Below, piece after piece: positions 26,114 through 33,648 of a stretch of DNA of 64,000 nt. How positions within the stretch are numbered: position 1 is the stretch's first letter; each line of letters begins with the position of its first letter. The stretch lies in NCBI GenBank assembly GCA_036770365.1, contig DAIPJH010000010.1:12542-76541 (forward strand), written 5' to 3'. The notes under the pieces are model-generated. The model saw nothing but the letters and a program-made list of their open reading frames with translations. It ran no database searches and was not told the origin of the DNA. A program made the translations under genes and the position numbers. This DNA comes from DAIPJH01 sp036770365 (GTDB lineage Bacteria; Pseudomonadota; Alphaproteobacteria; Rickettsiales; UBA998).

Positions 26114-27772
26114 ATGTCTAACGCTTCCATGACGGTAGGTTCTTTCCTTTTTGATTATTTATACCAGCAAGGTGTGGGACATGCTTTTGGCATTCCTGGA
26201 GATTTTGCACTGCCTACTTTTCGTTGGCTCAATCAATCCCCTATTGAACTCATTACCCTTACTCATGAACCCTCCGTTGGCTTCGCCGCAGATGGCTATG
26301 CTCGAGTCAGAGGGTTAGGCGTTGCATGCGTTACATATTGTGTCGGGGGACTCAATATGGTTAACGCTGTCGCCTGCGCTTACGCTGAAAAAAGTCCTTT
26401 AATTATCATCTCTGGTGGTCCAAGCCCGAATGACCGTGTTGCAGACCCTCTATTACACCACAAAGTACGCACCTTTGATACACAGCGTCGCATTTACGAA
26501 GAAATTACCTGTGCTACCGCAGTACTGAACGACCCAGCCACCGCGGCAGAAGATATTATGCGCGTTATCAGCGAAGTCAAACAACAATGCCGCCCTGGTT
26601 ATATCGAAGTACCATATGATGTGGTTGATATGCCTATCTCTACCCCGATCATCCGCAACCTTATCCCACCCATTAGCGATCCAGATAATCTAGACGCCGC
26701 CATAGAAGATGCCGTTGCTTTTATCAATGCTGCCAAAAACCCTGTGATGATCGCAGATGTTGAACTACACAGACACGGTCTTACCGATCTCGCCATCGGC
26801 ATTGCACGCAAATTTAATATTCCTATTGCAGCAACCCTACTCTCCAAAAGCTTGATCAGCGAACAAAATCCACTCTATATTGGTGTCTATAGCGGTGGGT
26901 TCTCCGACCCCATTACACAACAAATAGTTGAAGACAGTGACTGCGTCCTCATGCTCGGTGCATTTTTAACCGATATGTTTTTAGGACTTAACACTGCACA
27001 GCTAAAACGAAAACATTCTATTTTAGCTACCACAGAAAAAACCTGTGTTGGGCTACGCCGTTATGAAACCATCCAATTTAAAGACTTTCTAGAAAAACTT
27101 CTTTACAGCAACATTAAGAAACGTCCTAACTTCATAAATCCTATTACTATCCAGCCCCCCCTTTTACTAACAGAAACAGAGCAAAAATCTCCGATCTTGA
27201 TAGAAAATTTCTTTCGCATGTTAGGCGATACCATGCCAGATGATGCCACCATTGTCTGCGACACTGGCGATTCATTACTAGGTGCAATTAGCCTTAAGAC
27301 AACAGGAAAGAGCAATTTCATTTCGGATGCGTATTATCTTTCCATGGGCTTTGCCGTACCCGCTTCTGTAGGTGTCTCAGCCGCCGCCCCTCATTCGCGT
27401 GTGATTACTATCGTTGGTGATGGCGCATTCCAAATGACAGGCATTGAACTCTCCACCATTGCAAAAGAAAAAATGAACCCCGTTGTGTTTATTCTCAACA
27501 ACGATGGATATGGTACACAACGTCATATTCTTGACGGGCCATTTAATGAGATTCATGCATGGGATTACACCAAGATTTGCGAATTATTACACTATGGCAC
27601 AGCTTACCGCGTCACCACGCATGAAGAATTATCTTCATGCCTTAAAACAGTTTTTGACGACGAGGGTATGTCTTTGGTAGAAGTGGTCGTACCACGCAAT
27701 GATTGCAGCCGTTCTCTCCGAAGGCTCGGTGAAGAATTAGGAAAATTACGCAATAAAGAAAAGAAAGGTTAG
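26114..27772 (+). CDS. Thiamine diphosphate-dependent 2-oxoacid decarboxylase (pyruvate/indolepyruvate decarboxylase-like)
   Basis: The 552-residue enzyme has the three-domain layout of ThDP decarboxylases. Glu52 in T-H-E-P-S-V-G-F-A-A-D-G-Y-A-R activates the cofactor. A tandem His pair (His115-His116 in L-L-H-H-K-V) marks pyruvate or indolepyruvate decarboxylases rather than acetolactate synthase. The cofactor motif G-D-G-A-F-Q-M-T-G to I-L-N-N-D-G-Y-G is complete. Likely products are an aldehyde and CO2 from a 2-oxoacid; the substrate cannot be decided. The ATG at 26114 has AGAGGTG upstream and is preferred to a GTG six bases earlier. An entericidin-like gene follows after two bases. Confidence 0.88.
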   Translation: MSNASMTVGSFLFDYLYQQGVGHAFGIPGDFALPTFRWLNQSPIELITLTHEPSVGFAADGYARVRGLGVACVTYCVGGLNMVNAVACAYAEKSPLIIISGGPSPNDRVADPLLHHKVRTFDTQRRIYEEITCATAVLNDPATAAEDIMRVISEVKQQCRPGYIEVPYDVVDMPISTPIIRNLIPPISDPDNLDAAIEDAVAFINAAKNPVMIADVELHRHGLTDLAIGIARKFNIPIAATLLSKSLISEQNPLYIGVYSGGFSDPITQQIVEDSDCVLMLGAFLTDMFLGLNTAQLKRKHSILATTEKTCVGLRRYETIQFKDFLEKLLYSNIKKRPNFINPITIQPPLLLTETEQKSPILIENFFRMLGDTMPDDATIVCDTGDSLLGAISLKTTGKSNFISDAYYLSMGFAVPASVGVSAAAPHSRVITIVGDGAFQMTGIELSTIAKEKMNPVVFILNNDGYGTQRHILDGPFNEIHAWDYTKICELLHYGTAYRVTTHEELSSCLKTVFDDEGMSLVEVVVPRNDCSRSLRRLGEELGKLRNKEKKG

Positions 27773-27774
27773 TT

Positions 27775-27930
27775 ATGAACAAGATAATGCTCATTATCCT
27801 CGCCACCCTCTCATGCCTCACAACAGCATGCAGCACCATGGAAGGTCTTGGACAAGATATCAATAAAGCTGGCAACGCAATTAGTCGTGCTGCTGATAAC
27901 ACACGTGATAAAATGCATCAATCACATTAA
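27775..27930 (+). CDS. Entericidin-like small lipoprotein
   Basis: A 51-residue lipoprotein with a signal ending L-T-T-A-C, lipidated Cys19, and the entericidin pattern C-S-T-M-E-G-L-G-Q-D-I-N-K-A-G-N-A-I. AAGAAAGG lies before the ATG. Entericidins A/B are small cell-envelope lipoproteins described as a toxin/antidote pair in enterobacteria, but in alphaproteobacteria single members are common and their role is unclear. It starts two bases after the decarboxylase stop, and a 13-bp stem-loop follows it. Confidence 0.8.
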   Translation: MNKIMLIILATLSCLTTACSTMEGLGQDINKAGNAISRAADNTRDKMHQSH

Positions 27931-27945
27931 TCAAAAGACATGCGC

Positions 27946-27982
27946 AGTACAGAAAAGCAGTCATATTCAGCTTTTCTGTACT
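27946..27982 (+). terminator. Stem-loop after the entericidin-like gene
   Basis: AGTACAGAAAAGC (27946-27958) pairs perfectly with GCTTTTCTGTACT (27970-27982) over an 11-base loop. No U-tract follows, so it may stabilise the mRNA or act as a weak stop. The repeat TATAGCACT starts at its last base. Confidence 0.6.
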
Positions 27983-28016
27983 ATAGCACTCTAAAAACTA
28001 GCAGCTACAACAACGG

Positions 28017-28325
28017 TTATGGTTTTCTCCATAGATCACCCGTGACGGGGATTGCCGCAAACGAGAAACGACAATAGGTAAAGCCTTCATTCCACCCCTG
28101 CTTATACTGCTCATTCGAACCCATTTCAGGTCGCTTTTTAAAGCCATACGCCAATTTATAAAAAAAGCCACCCTGCGCTGAGAGTCCTGTATCACAGCCA
28201 TCTTCCCAACCCAATTGATACTCAGGTGGCCCACTCGGACTGGTATAATACAAATCAACTGGTCGGCACGCAGACAAACCTGCCACCATCACCGCACACC
28301 CATATAATCGTATTTTTTTTCGCAT
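28017..28325 (-). CDS. Hypothetical lipoprotein with paired GW motifs
   Basis: The 102-residue precursor has a lipobox G-L-S-A-C (Cys20). The mature part holds two similar units, Y-Q-L-G-W-E-D-G-C-D-T-G and Y-K-Q-G-W-N-E-G-F-T-Y-C, about 45 residues apart, each with a G-W-x-(D/E)-G core and a cysteine, which suggests a disulphide between them. The start at M-R-K-K-I-R gives a standard signal; an ATG three codons upstream is also possible. No function is assigned. It probably resides in the outer membrane or periplasm. Confidence 0.7.
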   Translation of the reverse strand: MRKKIRLYGCAVMVAGLSACRPVDLYYTSPSGPPEYQLGWEDGCDTGLSAQGGFFYKLAYGFKKRPEMGSNEQYKQGWNEGFTYCRFSFAAIPVTGDLWRKP

Positions 28326-28406
28326 AAGACACACTTTTTAAAGCTGAACTTTGCCGCATTGAACCAAAAAACAACAAAAAAATTTTGATTTTTTAATGAC
28401 ATTTCC

Positions 28407-28432
28407 CAAAAAAATACGGGGGGAGACCCCCG
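28407..28432 (-). terminator. Rho-independent terminator after the 55-residue gene
   Basis: On the minus strand CGGGGG-TCTC-CCCCCG (28417-28432) is followed by TATTTTTTT (to 28407). It separates the small gene at 28467 from the lipoprotein gene. Confidence 0.85.
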
Positions 28433-28466
28433 CCGCAATATACGAATCACACTTATATTTTCATAA

Positions 28467-28634
28467 CTATAAGAACGATGGCTCATCACTCTGCGGTTCT
28501 AATACCATCTGACGAAGAGGCCTCAAATCCTCATCCGTCAACCCGTCATACTGCATTAACAATCGAATGATAGGATCATTCATCACATCGAGAAACGTTG
28601 GCTCATAGCCTACTGTAAACTGAACTTCTTGCAT
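28467..28634 (-). CDS. Small conserved-looking protein, 55 residues
   Basis: A short frame with a strong ribosome site (AAAGGGGGTG five bases before the ATG) and a clear terminator 35 bases after its stop, which together make it a convincing gene. The product is acidic and soluble: M-Q-E-V-Q-F-T-V-G-Y, then D-P-I-I-R-L-L-M-Q-Y-D-G-L-T, ending S-D-E-P-S-F-L. No signal peptide or membrane helix is visible. The central helix followed by D-G-L-T-D-E-D-L-R-P-L resembles short unnamed alphaproteobacterial proteins, but no function is known to me. Confidence 0.75.
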   Translation of the reverse strand: MQEVQFTVGYEPTFLDVMNDPIIRLLMQYDGLTDEDLRPLRQMVLEPQSDEPSFL

Positions 28635-28750
28635 ATACACCCCCTTTCCTGCTGTTGACTATTTTACTATAGAAGCGTAATTTTATAATGTAAAGAACAT
28701 TACTCATCAATGATATATAGTCATTTCCTCATGTGCAATGCACCATATTG

Positions 28751-29308
28751 CTAAAGCCGTTTAGACAACCATATCGCTGACTTTGTCACTCCTGATACCA
28801 TCGCCACCAACGCACCATAAGCTGGCATCTGCGCTGCACCATGTTCCAACCCAAGATCATGATGCTCCATTTCTTCTGCCTTAAACTGTTCAATGCTTTG
28901 TGCTAATTTCTTTTCCTCTGGATACACCTCAAGTGCTTCTAATTGATGGCCGTAATGCTGATCAATCACGGATTCCACCGCCACCGTACACGCCATCGCC
29001 GCTTTCTCACCCATCAGAGCTGTGATCGCACCCATCGCATAACCACCCACATGCCACAACGGCATCAACGCGGTCGGACGCACCCCACGCACACGCACTT
29101 GCTGCTCAAAATAGTCTAAATGCTCTAATTCTTGATCACGCATATGACGAATCATATCCCCGCAAGACTTTTTTCCAAGCACGCGAAGCTGCCCTTCATA
29201 AATACGCTTTGCACCGTATTCACCCGCATGATCCACCCGCACCATACGTTCCAGCATCATATCGTCGCTAGCACGCCCAGTTGCAATCTTCAGCGCATCA
29301 ACACTCAT
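28751..29308 (-). CDS. coq7: 3-demethoxyubiquinol 3-hydroxylase
   Basis: The 185-residue di-iron carboxylate enzyme performs a late hydroxylation in ubiquinone synthesis. Both iron-binding repeats are present: V-D-H-A-G-E-Y-G-A with R-D-Q-E-L-E-H-L-D-Y-F, and V-A-V-E-S-V-I-D-Q-H-Y with A-E-E-M-E-H-H-D-L-G. Ubiquinone feeds the respiratory chain ahead of the oxidase encoded at 3-9 kb. Its start overlaps the dsbB-like gene by 11 bases, so the two are on one transcript. Confidence 0.95.
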   Translation of the reverse strand: MSVDALKIATGRASDDMMLERMVRVDHAGEYGAKRIYEGQLRVLGKKSCGDMIRHMRDQELEHLDYFEQQVRVRGVRPTALMPLWHVGGYAMGAITALMGEKAAMACTVAVESVIDQHYGHQLEALEVYPEEKKLAQSIEQFKAEEMEHHDLGLEHGAAQMPAYGALVAMVSGVTKSAIWLSKRL

Positions 29309-29813
29309 CTGACACCTCTTTTTTTCTGCCGCCTAAACACCATAAAAACCAAGTCGCCACCAGCGCATACAGCATATTCCACCCTGCCATACTCACACCC
29401 AACCACATCGCAGTGGGATTATCACACATCGCAATCGGCGTACCCATGATCTGCGCACGCAATTCTTCGATCGACATCTCACCGCCACCACTCGCCGTAC
29501 AACCCGTTGGCCCCGCAATCCAGTGTTGTTCGACACTGATATGATACGCAGCTATACTGGCATCTACTGCACAGGTAAGCATCATTGCATAAAATAAAAT
29601 GCGGTAATAACGCACATGTTTCACCAAACACACCACTGCCAGCGCAAGCACCATCACCACGGTATAAGGATAACGCTGCAACACACATAAATGGCAAGGC
29701 TGAAACCCAAAACCATACTGGCTGATCAATGCAAAAGAAAGCGGTGCAAACCCTACAAAAAACGCCACCAACCCCTTAGCGCGATACGACAGCATATCAA
29801 TTTTCTTCAGCAT
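29298..29813 (-). CDS. Disulphide bond formation protein B (DsbB family)
   Basis: The 171-residue membrane protein has four helices and two cysteine pairs: C-H-L-C in Q-P-C-H-L-C-V-L-Q-R-Y-P-Y, and a second pair in the periplasmic loop (G-P-T-G-C and I-A-M-C-D-N-P). DsbB re-oxidises DsbA by passing electrons to ubiquinone, which matches its overlap with coq7. The start at 29813 (M-L-K-K-I-D) with GGAGAAC upstream is preferred to an in-frame ATG at 29843. No dsbA lies in the window. Confidence 0.9.
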   Translation of the reverse strand: MLKKIDMLSYRAKGLVAFFVGFAPLSFALISQYGFGFQPCHLCVLQRYPYTVVMVLALAVVCLVKHVRYYRILFYAMMLTCAVDASIAAYHISVEQHWIAGPTGCTASGGGEMSIEELRAQIMGTPIAMCDNPTAMWLGVSMAGWNMLYALVATWFLWCLGGRKKEVSDEC

Positions 29814-29891
29814 AATTCTCTGTTCTCCATCCATCTTCTGCAAGCATAGCCTAATGCGACAGCGAAAACAAAGTGTAACTTACAGAAATAC

Positions 29892-29919
29892 TTGACCGCA
29901 CAAAGTTTATCCCTATGAT
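29892..29919 (+). promoter_or_regulatory. Putative promoter upstream of tRNA-Leu
   Basis: TTGACC (29892-29897) and TATGAT (29914-29919) are 16 bases apart and face the tRNA-Leu gene about 130 bases downstream. The intervening long inverted repeat would lie in the precursor RNA. Confidence 0.5.
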
Positions 29920-29976
29920 GCGAAACCTCAAACGTGCCAAGAAAGCACATATTTAGCCTTAGTGGCGTTTGAACGC

Positions 29977-30035
29977 TATAGCACTTTAAATTTGTTTTCC
30001 GTTTCTTTGGAAAAGTAAATTTATGTAGTGCTATA
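29977..30035. repeat. Long inverted repeat with TATAGCACT ends
   Basis: The arms TATAGCACTTTAAATTTG...TTTTCC and GGAAAA...AGTGCTATA pair over about 24 bases with a small bulge, leaving a ~9-base loop. The terminal 9-mer TATAGCACT also occurs at 27982-27990 and, inverted, at 17253-17261, always between genes. This looks like a small dispersed palindromic element. Confidence 0.75.
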
Positions 30036-30051
30036 CACTATATAGTTTTGT

Positions 30052-30137
30052 GCCCCTGTGGTGAAATGGTAGACGCGGTAGACTCAAAATCTACTGTCCG
30101 CAAGGACATACTGGTTCAAGTCCGGTCAGGGGCACCA
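30052..30137 (+). tRNA. tRNA-Leu (anticodon CAA)
   Basis: The acceptor stem GCCCCTG pairs with CAGGGGC, followed by A and an encoded CCA. The anticodon stem GTAGA/TCTAC encloses CTCAAAA, giving anticodon CAA (reads UUG). A long variable arm TGTCC-GCAA-GGACA marks the class II leucine type. The T arm ACTGG/CCGGT carries TTCAAGT. A CCACTT-CGG-AAGTGG hairpin overlaps the CCA end, and tRNA-like fragments follow. Confidence 0.96.
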
Positions 30138-30150
30138 CTTCGGAAGTGGC

Positions 30151-30175
30151 ATATGCAAAAGCGGTTCAATTCCGC
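30151..30175 (+). repeat. Imperfect direct repeat, left copy (att-like)
   Basis: This segment matches 31521-31545 at 20 of 25 positions, with the shared core CAAAA and TTCAAT-x-CGC. Each copy lies a similar distance (38 and 41 bases) after a GGTTC T-arm-like sequence. The pair flanks a two-gene insert next to tRNA-Leu. Confidence 0.5.
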
Positions 30176-30268
30176 TCCAGTCAAAGAGTTGGCTGTGGTT
30201 CTAACTTTCCGATACCCAATTTGGGTAATCGAGGCGTGAATCTTTAGAGTTCAATAAGATATGCGGTT

Positions 30269-30883
30269 CTAACTGTGATTGAACACGCCCTCTTGATAAT
30301 ACATTTCACCAAATAGGCGATGATGGATACGTATGATGATTTTGAATGTATTCTCGCCTTCGTTCTGATGAAGAAGATACGTGTCACCGGGAGACAAGAG
30401 ATAGGGCAGTGGAATTCTTACGGGGCCTAATTTTATGAAATAGCCTTTGTCAGAAAAATGAAGATTGCCATCTTTTACTTCAATATGGATTTGCATGCCA
30501 AACCCACCGCCAACAAATTCCAAGAGTTTTCCATGTTTCATCATCATGTGCGAATTAAAGCGAAATGGCTTTTTGCCGGCAAATTGATAAATCCTTTCCT
30601 TAAACACTCCTTCAATACCTGATTTTGCTGATACTTTTATAATAACAGGTACGTTTTTACCTGAGTATGGCTGTAAAGCACCCGTCCATTGCACCGAATG
30701 CGCCAAGAGTTTTCCGAGCAACGAGCAGCGCACCAGCGTCATAGTTCCATTGTAGCAAATAGGATAATCCGGCGTCGGGTCTTGGCTGAACCTTTTTTGA
30801 ATATTTGGGTGAATACTTTCCCATTCACTGCCGAGATAGGCCTTGAAAAGATGGCCTTCACCTTTTGAAATTAGATTTTTCAT
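30269..30883 (-). CDS. DUF4166 domain protein
   Basis: The roughly 204-residue protein fits DUF4166: an opening G-S-E-W-E-S-I-H-P-N-I-Q-K-R-F, the strand Y-N-G-T-M-T-L-V, the block L-E-F-V-G-G-G-F-G-M, and the end P-L-P-Y-L-L-S-P-G-D-T then F-G-E-M-Y-Y-Q-E-G-V-F. The family is often fused to or beside NAD-dependent saccharopine-dehydrogenase-like proteins; its role is unknown. The start is placed at 30883 (M-K-N-L-I-S), with 30895 as an alternative. It is divergent from the next gene, with only ~56 bases between them. Confidence 0.8.
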   Translation of the reverse strand: MKNLISKGEGHLFKAYLGSEWESIHPNIQKRFSQDPTPDYPICYNGTMTLVRCSLLGKLLAHSVQWTGALQPYSGKNVPVIIKVSAKSGIEGVFKERIYQFAGKKPFRFNSHMMMKHGKLLEFVGGGFGMQIHIEVKDGNLHFSDKGYFIKLGPVRIPLPYLLSPGDTYLLHQNEGENTFKIIIRIHHRLFGEMYYQEGVFNHS

Positions 30884-30939
30884 TTTCCCCACCATGCAAA
30901 CTCTTGTACCACAAGCCGAAACAATATAAAGAGATTAGT

Positions 30940-31437
30940 ATGATGGACATTGTTATAACATTGCTGATTATACAAGGTGCTATAGGTGCTTTCGATGTGC
31001 TTTATAATCACGAATGGGACGCCAAACTTCCATCTCAGTCCTCCGCAAAGTTAGAATTAAAAATACACTCTATCCGTGCTGTTTTATATGCAGTAGTTTT
31101 TGCGGGAGTTGCATGGTTTGAATGGCATGGAATGTGGGCATATGCTTTCGGTGTTTTGCTATTGATTGAAATAATCCTGACGCTTTGGGACTTTGTTGTA
31201 GAAGATAAAACCCGAAAGCTTTCAGCTGGAGAACGAATCGTGCATACCATTCTTGCCATGAATGGCGGGGCATATGTTGGCTTTTTAGTTTATATTTTTG
31301 CAACAGACTGGGTAGTTATGCCTACATCGTTGCAGGCGGTTTCATATGGTTGGGCATCTTGGATTTTAACAGCCTACGCCGTTGGGGTCTTTATATCGGG
31401 TATTCGTGACGGCGTAGCATCTAAACGGCTCGCATGA
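30940..31437 (+). CDS. Hypothetical four-helix membrane protein
   Basis: The 165-residue protein has an N-terminal helix (I-V-I-T-L-L-I-I-Q-G-A-I-G-A-F-D-V-L-Y-N-H-E), followed by a charged segment with E-L-K-I-H-S-I-R-A and three more helices. H-E-W-D and E-L-K-I-H-S-I-R may be conserved polar sites in the membrane. AAAGAGA lies before the ATG. The divergent DUF4166 neighbour and shared flanking repeats suggest the two travel together. No function is assigned. Confidence 0.75.
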   Translation: MMDIVITLLIIQGAIGAFDVLYNHEWDAKLPSQSSAKLELKIHSIRAVLYAVVFAGVAWFEWHGMWAYAFGVLLLIEIILTLWDFVVEDKTRKLSAGERIVHTILAMNGGAYVGFLVYIFATDWVVMPTSLQAVSYGWASWILTAYAVGVFISGIRDGVASKRLA

Positions 31438-31520
31438 TGTTTCCAATTACTGCCAGTGCTTCAGTAACCTCCCAAATCCGGTTCGAACTTTCTCCGCACG
31501 GGTACACCGCTCAAAGGTAT

Positions 31521-31545
31521 TTATACAAAAACGATTCAATTTCGC
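31521..31545 (+). repeat. Imperfect direct repeat, right copy (att-like)
   Basis: The right-hand partner of 30151-30175. It is preceded by GGTTCGAACTTTC at 31480, which also resembles GGTTCTAACTTTC at 30197 (12 of 13 bases). Confidence 0.5.
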
Positions 31546-31581
31546 ATGGAAATCTGAGTGCCGTAAAAAAACAGACTAAAT

Positions 31582-31989
31582 TTATCCTAATAAACTTTGT
31601 ACTAATATAACAATCGCCAGAACCCCTATCGCATTAAAAGTGCATACCATACCACAAATGCGCCAAATAGGATTAGCGGTCAACTTACGTTGATCATACT
31701 GCTCTACTTTAAGCAAACTGTAAGCGTGCATCACTCGACCAATCAAAAATAAGAGTCCTAACAAATGCACCGCCCATAAAGATAGCTCGTTATGCTCGGC
31801 ATAACCCAATAAAATAAGAAACATAGGTGCATATTCAACAAGATTCGCTTGCGCCCTTATACGACGCTCCATTTCAATATTATCGGCATTACCAAGCCCA
31901 ACACCAAATTTTCTACGCCCCTTAATAACATTAATAGAAAGACCAATCAGCATAAGACCAAGAAACGCAGTGTAGATAGACGTCACCAT
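31582..31989 (-). CDS. MAPEG family membrane protein
   Basis: The 135-residue protein has four membrane helices and the MAPEG signature: after the first helix, E-R-R-I-R-A-Q-A-N-L-V-E-Y-A-P-M-F-L-I-L-L, then G-L-L-F-L-I-G-R-V-M-H-A-Y-S. The family includes glutathione-dependent membrane enzymes of eicosanoid and xenobiotic metabolism; bacterial members may act as glutathione transferases or peroxidases. AAAGAGGAT sits five bases before the ATG. It stands alone. Confidence 0.9.
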   Translation of the reverse strand: MVTSIYTAFLGLMLIGLSINVIKGRRKFGVGLGNADNIEMERRIRAQANLVEYAPMFLILLGYAEHNELSLWAVHLLGLLFLIGRVMHAYSLLKVEQYDQRKLTANPIWRICGMVCTFNAIGVLAIVILVQSLLG

Positions 31990-32074
31990 AAATCCTCTTT
32001 ATTTTGCAACCTCAATCATTACCTCATCCCGCCGAAGAGACGGTAACATCTACCCAAAGAAATCCTTCTGAAAC

Positions 32075-33583
32075 TTACTTCTCCACCTTCTCCTCAAGCG
32101 GCAAGGTCACAAAAGTATTCTCACCCTTACGCCAAATGCGAAGCAACGCGAATTTGCGCGCTTCTTTTTTGGCGGCTGCAATGCCTGATTTCAACACATC
32201 GACACTGGTGACCTCTTGCTGACCAATCGCGGTGATAATGTCACCCTTGCGGATGCCACGCTCGCTACTTACCGAATCAGGCTTTGCACCCAGCACGACC
32301 ACCCCATTTGCAGGAGGGTTTTTAGCTTGCGAAAGCTCTTTCTTAAGGGCAGGAGAAAGATTGGTAACTTGCATCCCAAGTAACGCCGTTCCCTCGTCTG
32401 CTTTCGCTGGCGCATCTGTATCATCCGCCGCCGCATGCAATTCTTCCTCATCATCCTTCATCTCGCCGAGTTTAACTTCCAGCTTCACAGGCTTGCCATC
32501 ACGCCACACCGTCACAGGGACAATGCCGCCAATTTTTGCCTCCGCCACCGTGCGCGGTAGCAAATGCATTTCTTCAATCGCTTTACCGTTAAACTCAATC
32601 ACGACGTCGCCTGCTTTAAAATGCGCTTTGCTTGCTGGACTATCAGGTGTGACTTCAATCACCAGCGCACCTTTTGGCTTATCCAGACCGACACTGTCTG
32701 CCACTTCTTCATTCACCTGTTGAATCTTCACACCCAACCATGCACGATGAGTACGCCCTTCAGTACGAAGCTGTTTAAGTACAGGCTGTGCCATACTTGA
32801 TGGCACAGCAAAACCAATCCCGACATTACCGCCTGAAGGCGAAAAGATCGCACTATTGATACCAATCACTTCGCCATCTGCATTAAACATTGGGCCACCT
32901 GAATTGCCACGATTGATCGCGGCATCAGTTTGAATAAAATCATCAAAAGGCCCTGCGTTTATATTACGCTCACGCGCCGAGATAATCCCCGCCGTCACCG
33001 TCCCACCAAGTCCAAAAGGATTACCAATCGCAATGATCCAATCCCCCACCTTCGCTGCATCAGAATTACCAAAACTCACGAAAGGAAATGGTTTTTTGCC
33101 GTCAATTTTTAATAATGCCAAATCCATTTTAGCATCTTTACCAACGATCTTGGCTGGATATTCTGATTTATCAGGGAATTTCACGGTGATTTGCTTCGCA
33201 CCGTCAATCACATGGTTATTGGTCACGACATAACCCGCCGCGTCAATCACAAAACCAGATCCTAACGACTGCACTTCTTGTTCTTTCGGCTGTGATGGCA
33301 ACATCATACCGCCCTGTCCCCCACCAAATCGCTCCATAAAGTCACGAAATTCATCCATCTGATCAGGCGAAAGATTCCCCTCGGGCATCATCGCATCACT
33401 GGTTTTGATTTTCTGTGTAGTTGAGATATTGACCACCGCAGGCATCAATTTTTCAACAAGTGGGGCAAAACTCTCAGGAGCAGCTTTCGCTACAGCAAAG
33501 TGCGGCAAAACCATCACCGTCATCATTCCTACACATAACACGCGAAACGCACGCTGATATATACCGCATGATTTTTTTAACAT
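32075..33583 (-). CDS. DegP/HtrA-type periplasmic serine protease (Do family)
   Basis: The 502-residue precursor has a signal peptide (cleavage after about residue 32, A-V-A-K-A). The trypsin-like domain contains the triad in T-N-N-H-V-I-D, K-M-D-L-A-L-L-K-I and R-G-N-S-G-G-P. Two PDZ domains follow, the first with G-A-L-V-I-E-V and the second with N-G-V-V-V-L-G. It degrades or holds misfolded periplasmic proteins. It is the third gene of an hflK-hflC-protease series, an arrangement common in alphaproteobacteria. The gap to hflC is 65 bases. Confidence 0.96.
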   Translation of the reverse strand: MLKKSCGIYQRAFRVLCVGMMTVMVLPHFAVAKAAPESFAPLVEKLMPAVVNISTTQKIKTSDAMMPEGNLSPDQMDEFRDFMERFGGGQGGMMLPSQPKEQEVQSLGSGFVIDAAGYVVTNNHVIDGAKQITVKFPDKSEYPAKIVGKDAKMDLALLKIDGKKPFPFVSFGNSDAAKVGDWIIAIGNPFGLGGTVTAGIISARERNINAGPFDDFIQTDAAINRGNSGGPMFNADGEVIGINSAIFSPSGGNVGIGFAVPSSMAQPVLKQLRTEGRTHRAWLGVKIQQVNEEVADSVGLDKPKGALVIEVTPDSPASKAHFKAGDVVIEFNGKAIEEMHLLPRTVAEAKIGGIVPVTVWRDGKPVKLEVKLGEMKDDEEELHAAADDTDAPAKADEGTALLGMQVTNLSPALKKELSQAKNPPANGVVVLGAKPDSVSSERGIRKGDIITAIGQQEVTSVDVLKSGIAAAKKEARKFALLRIWRKGENTFVTLPLEEKVEK

Positions 33584-33648
33584 TACCTAAACTCCATCAC
33601 AAAATACTTTGCGTTTTGATACGTATGAGTCAGAATTTTTACTGGATA

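Noticed and set aside
32232..32723. Plus-strand 163-codon frame opposite the DegP-type protease
   Set aside because: Ser/Thr-rich antisense shadow; the protease has its full catalytic triad and PDZ domains.
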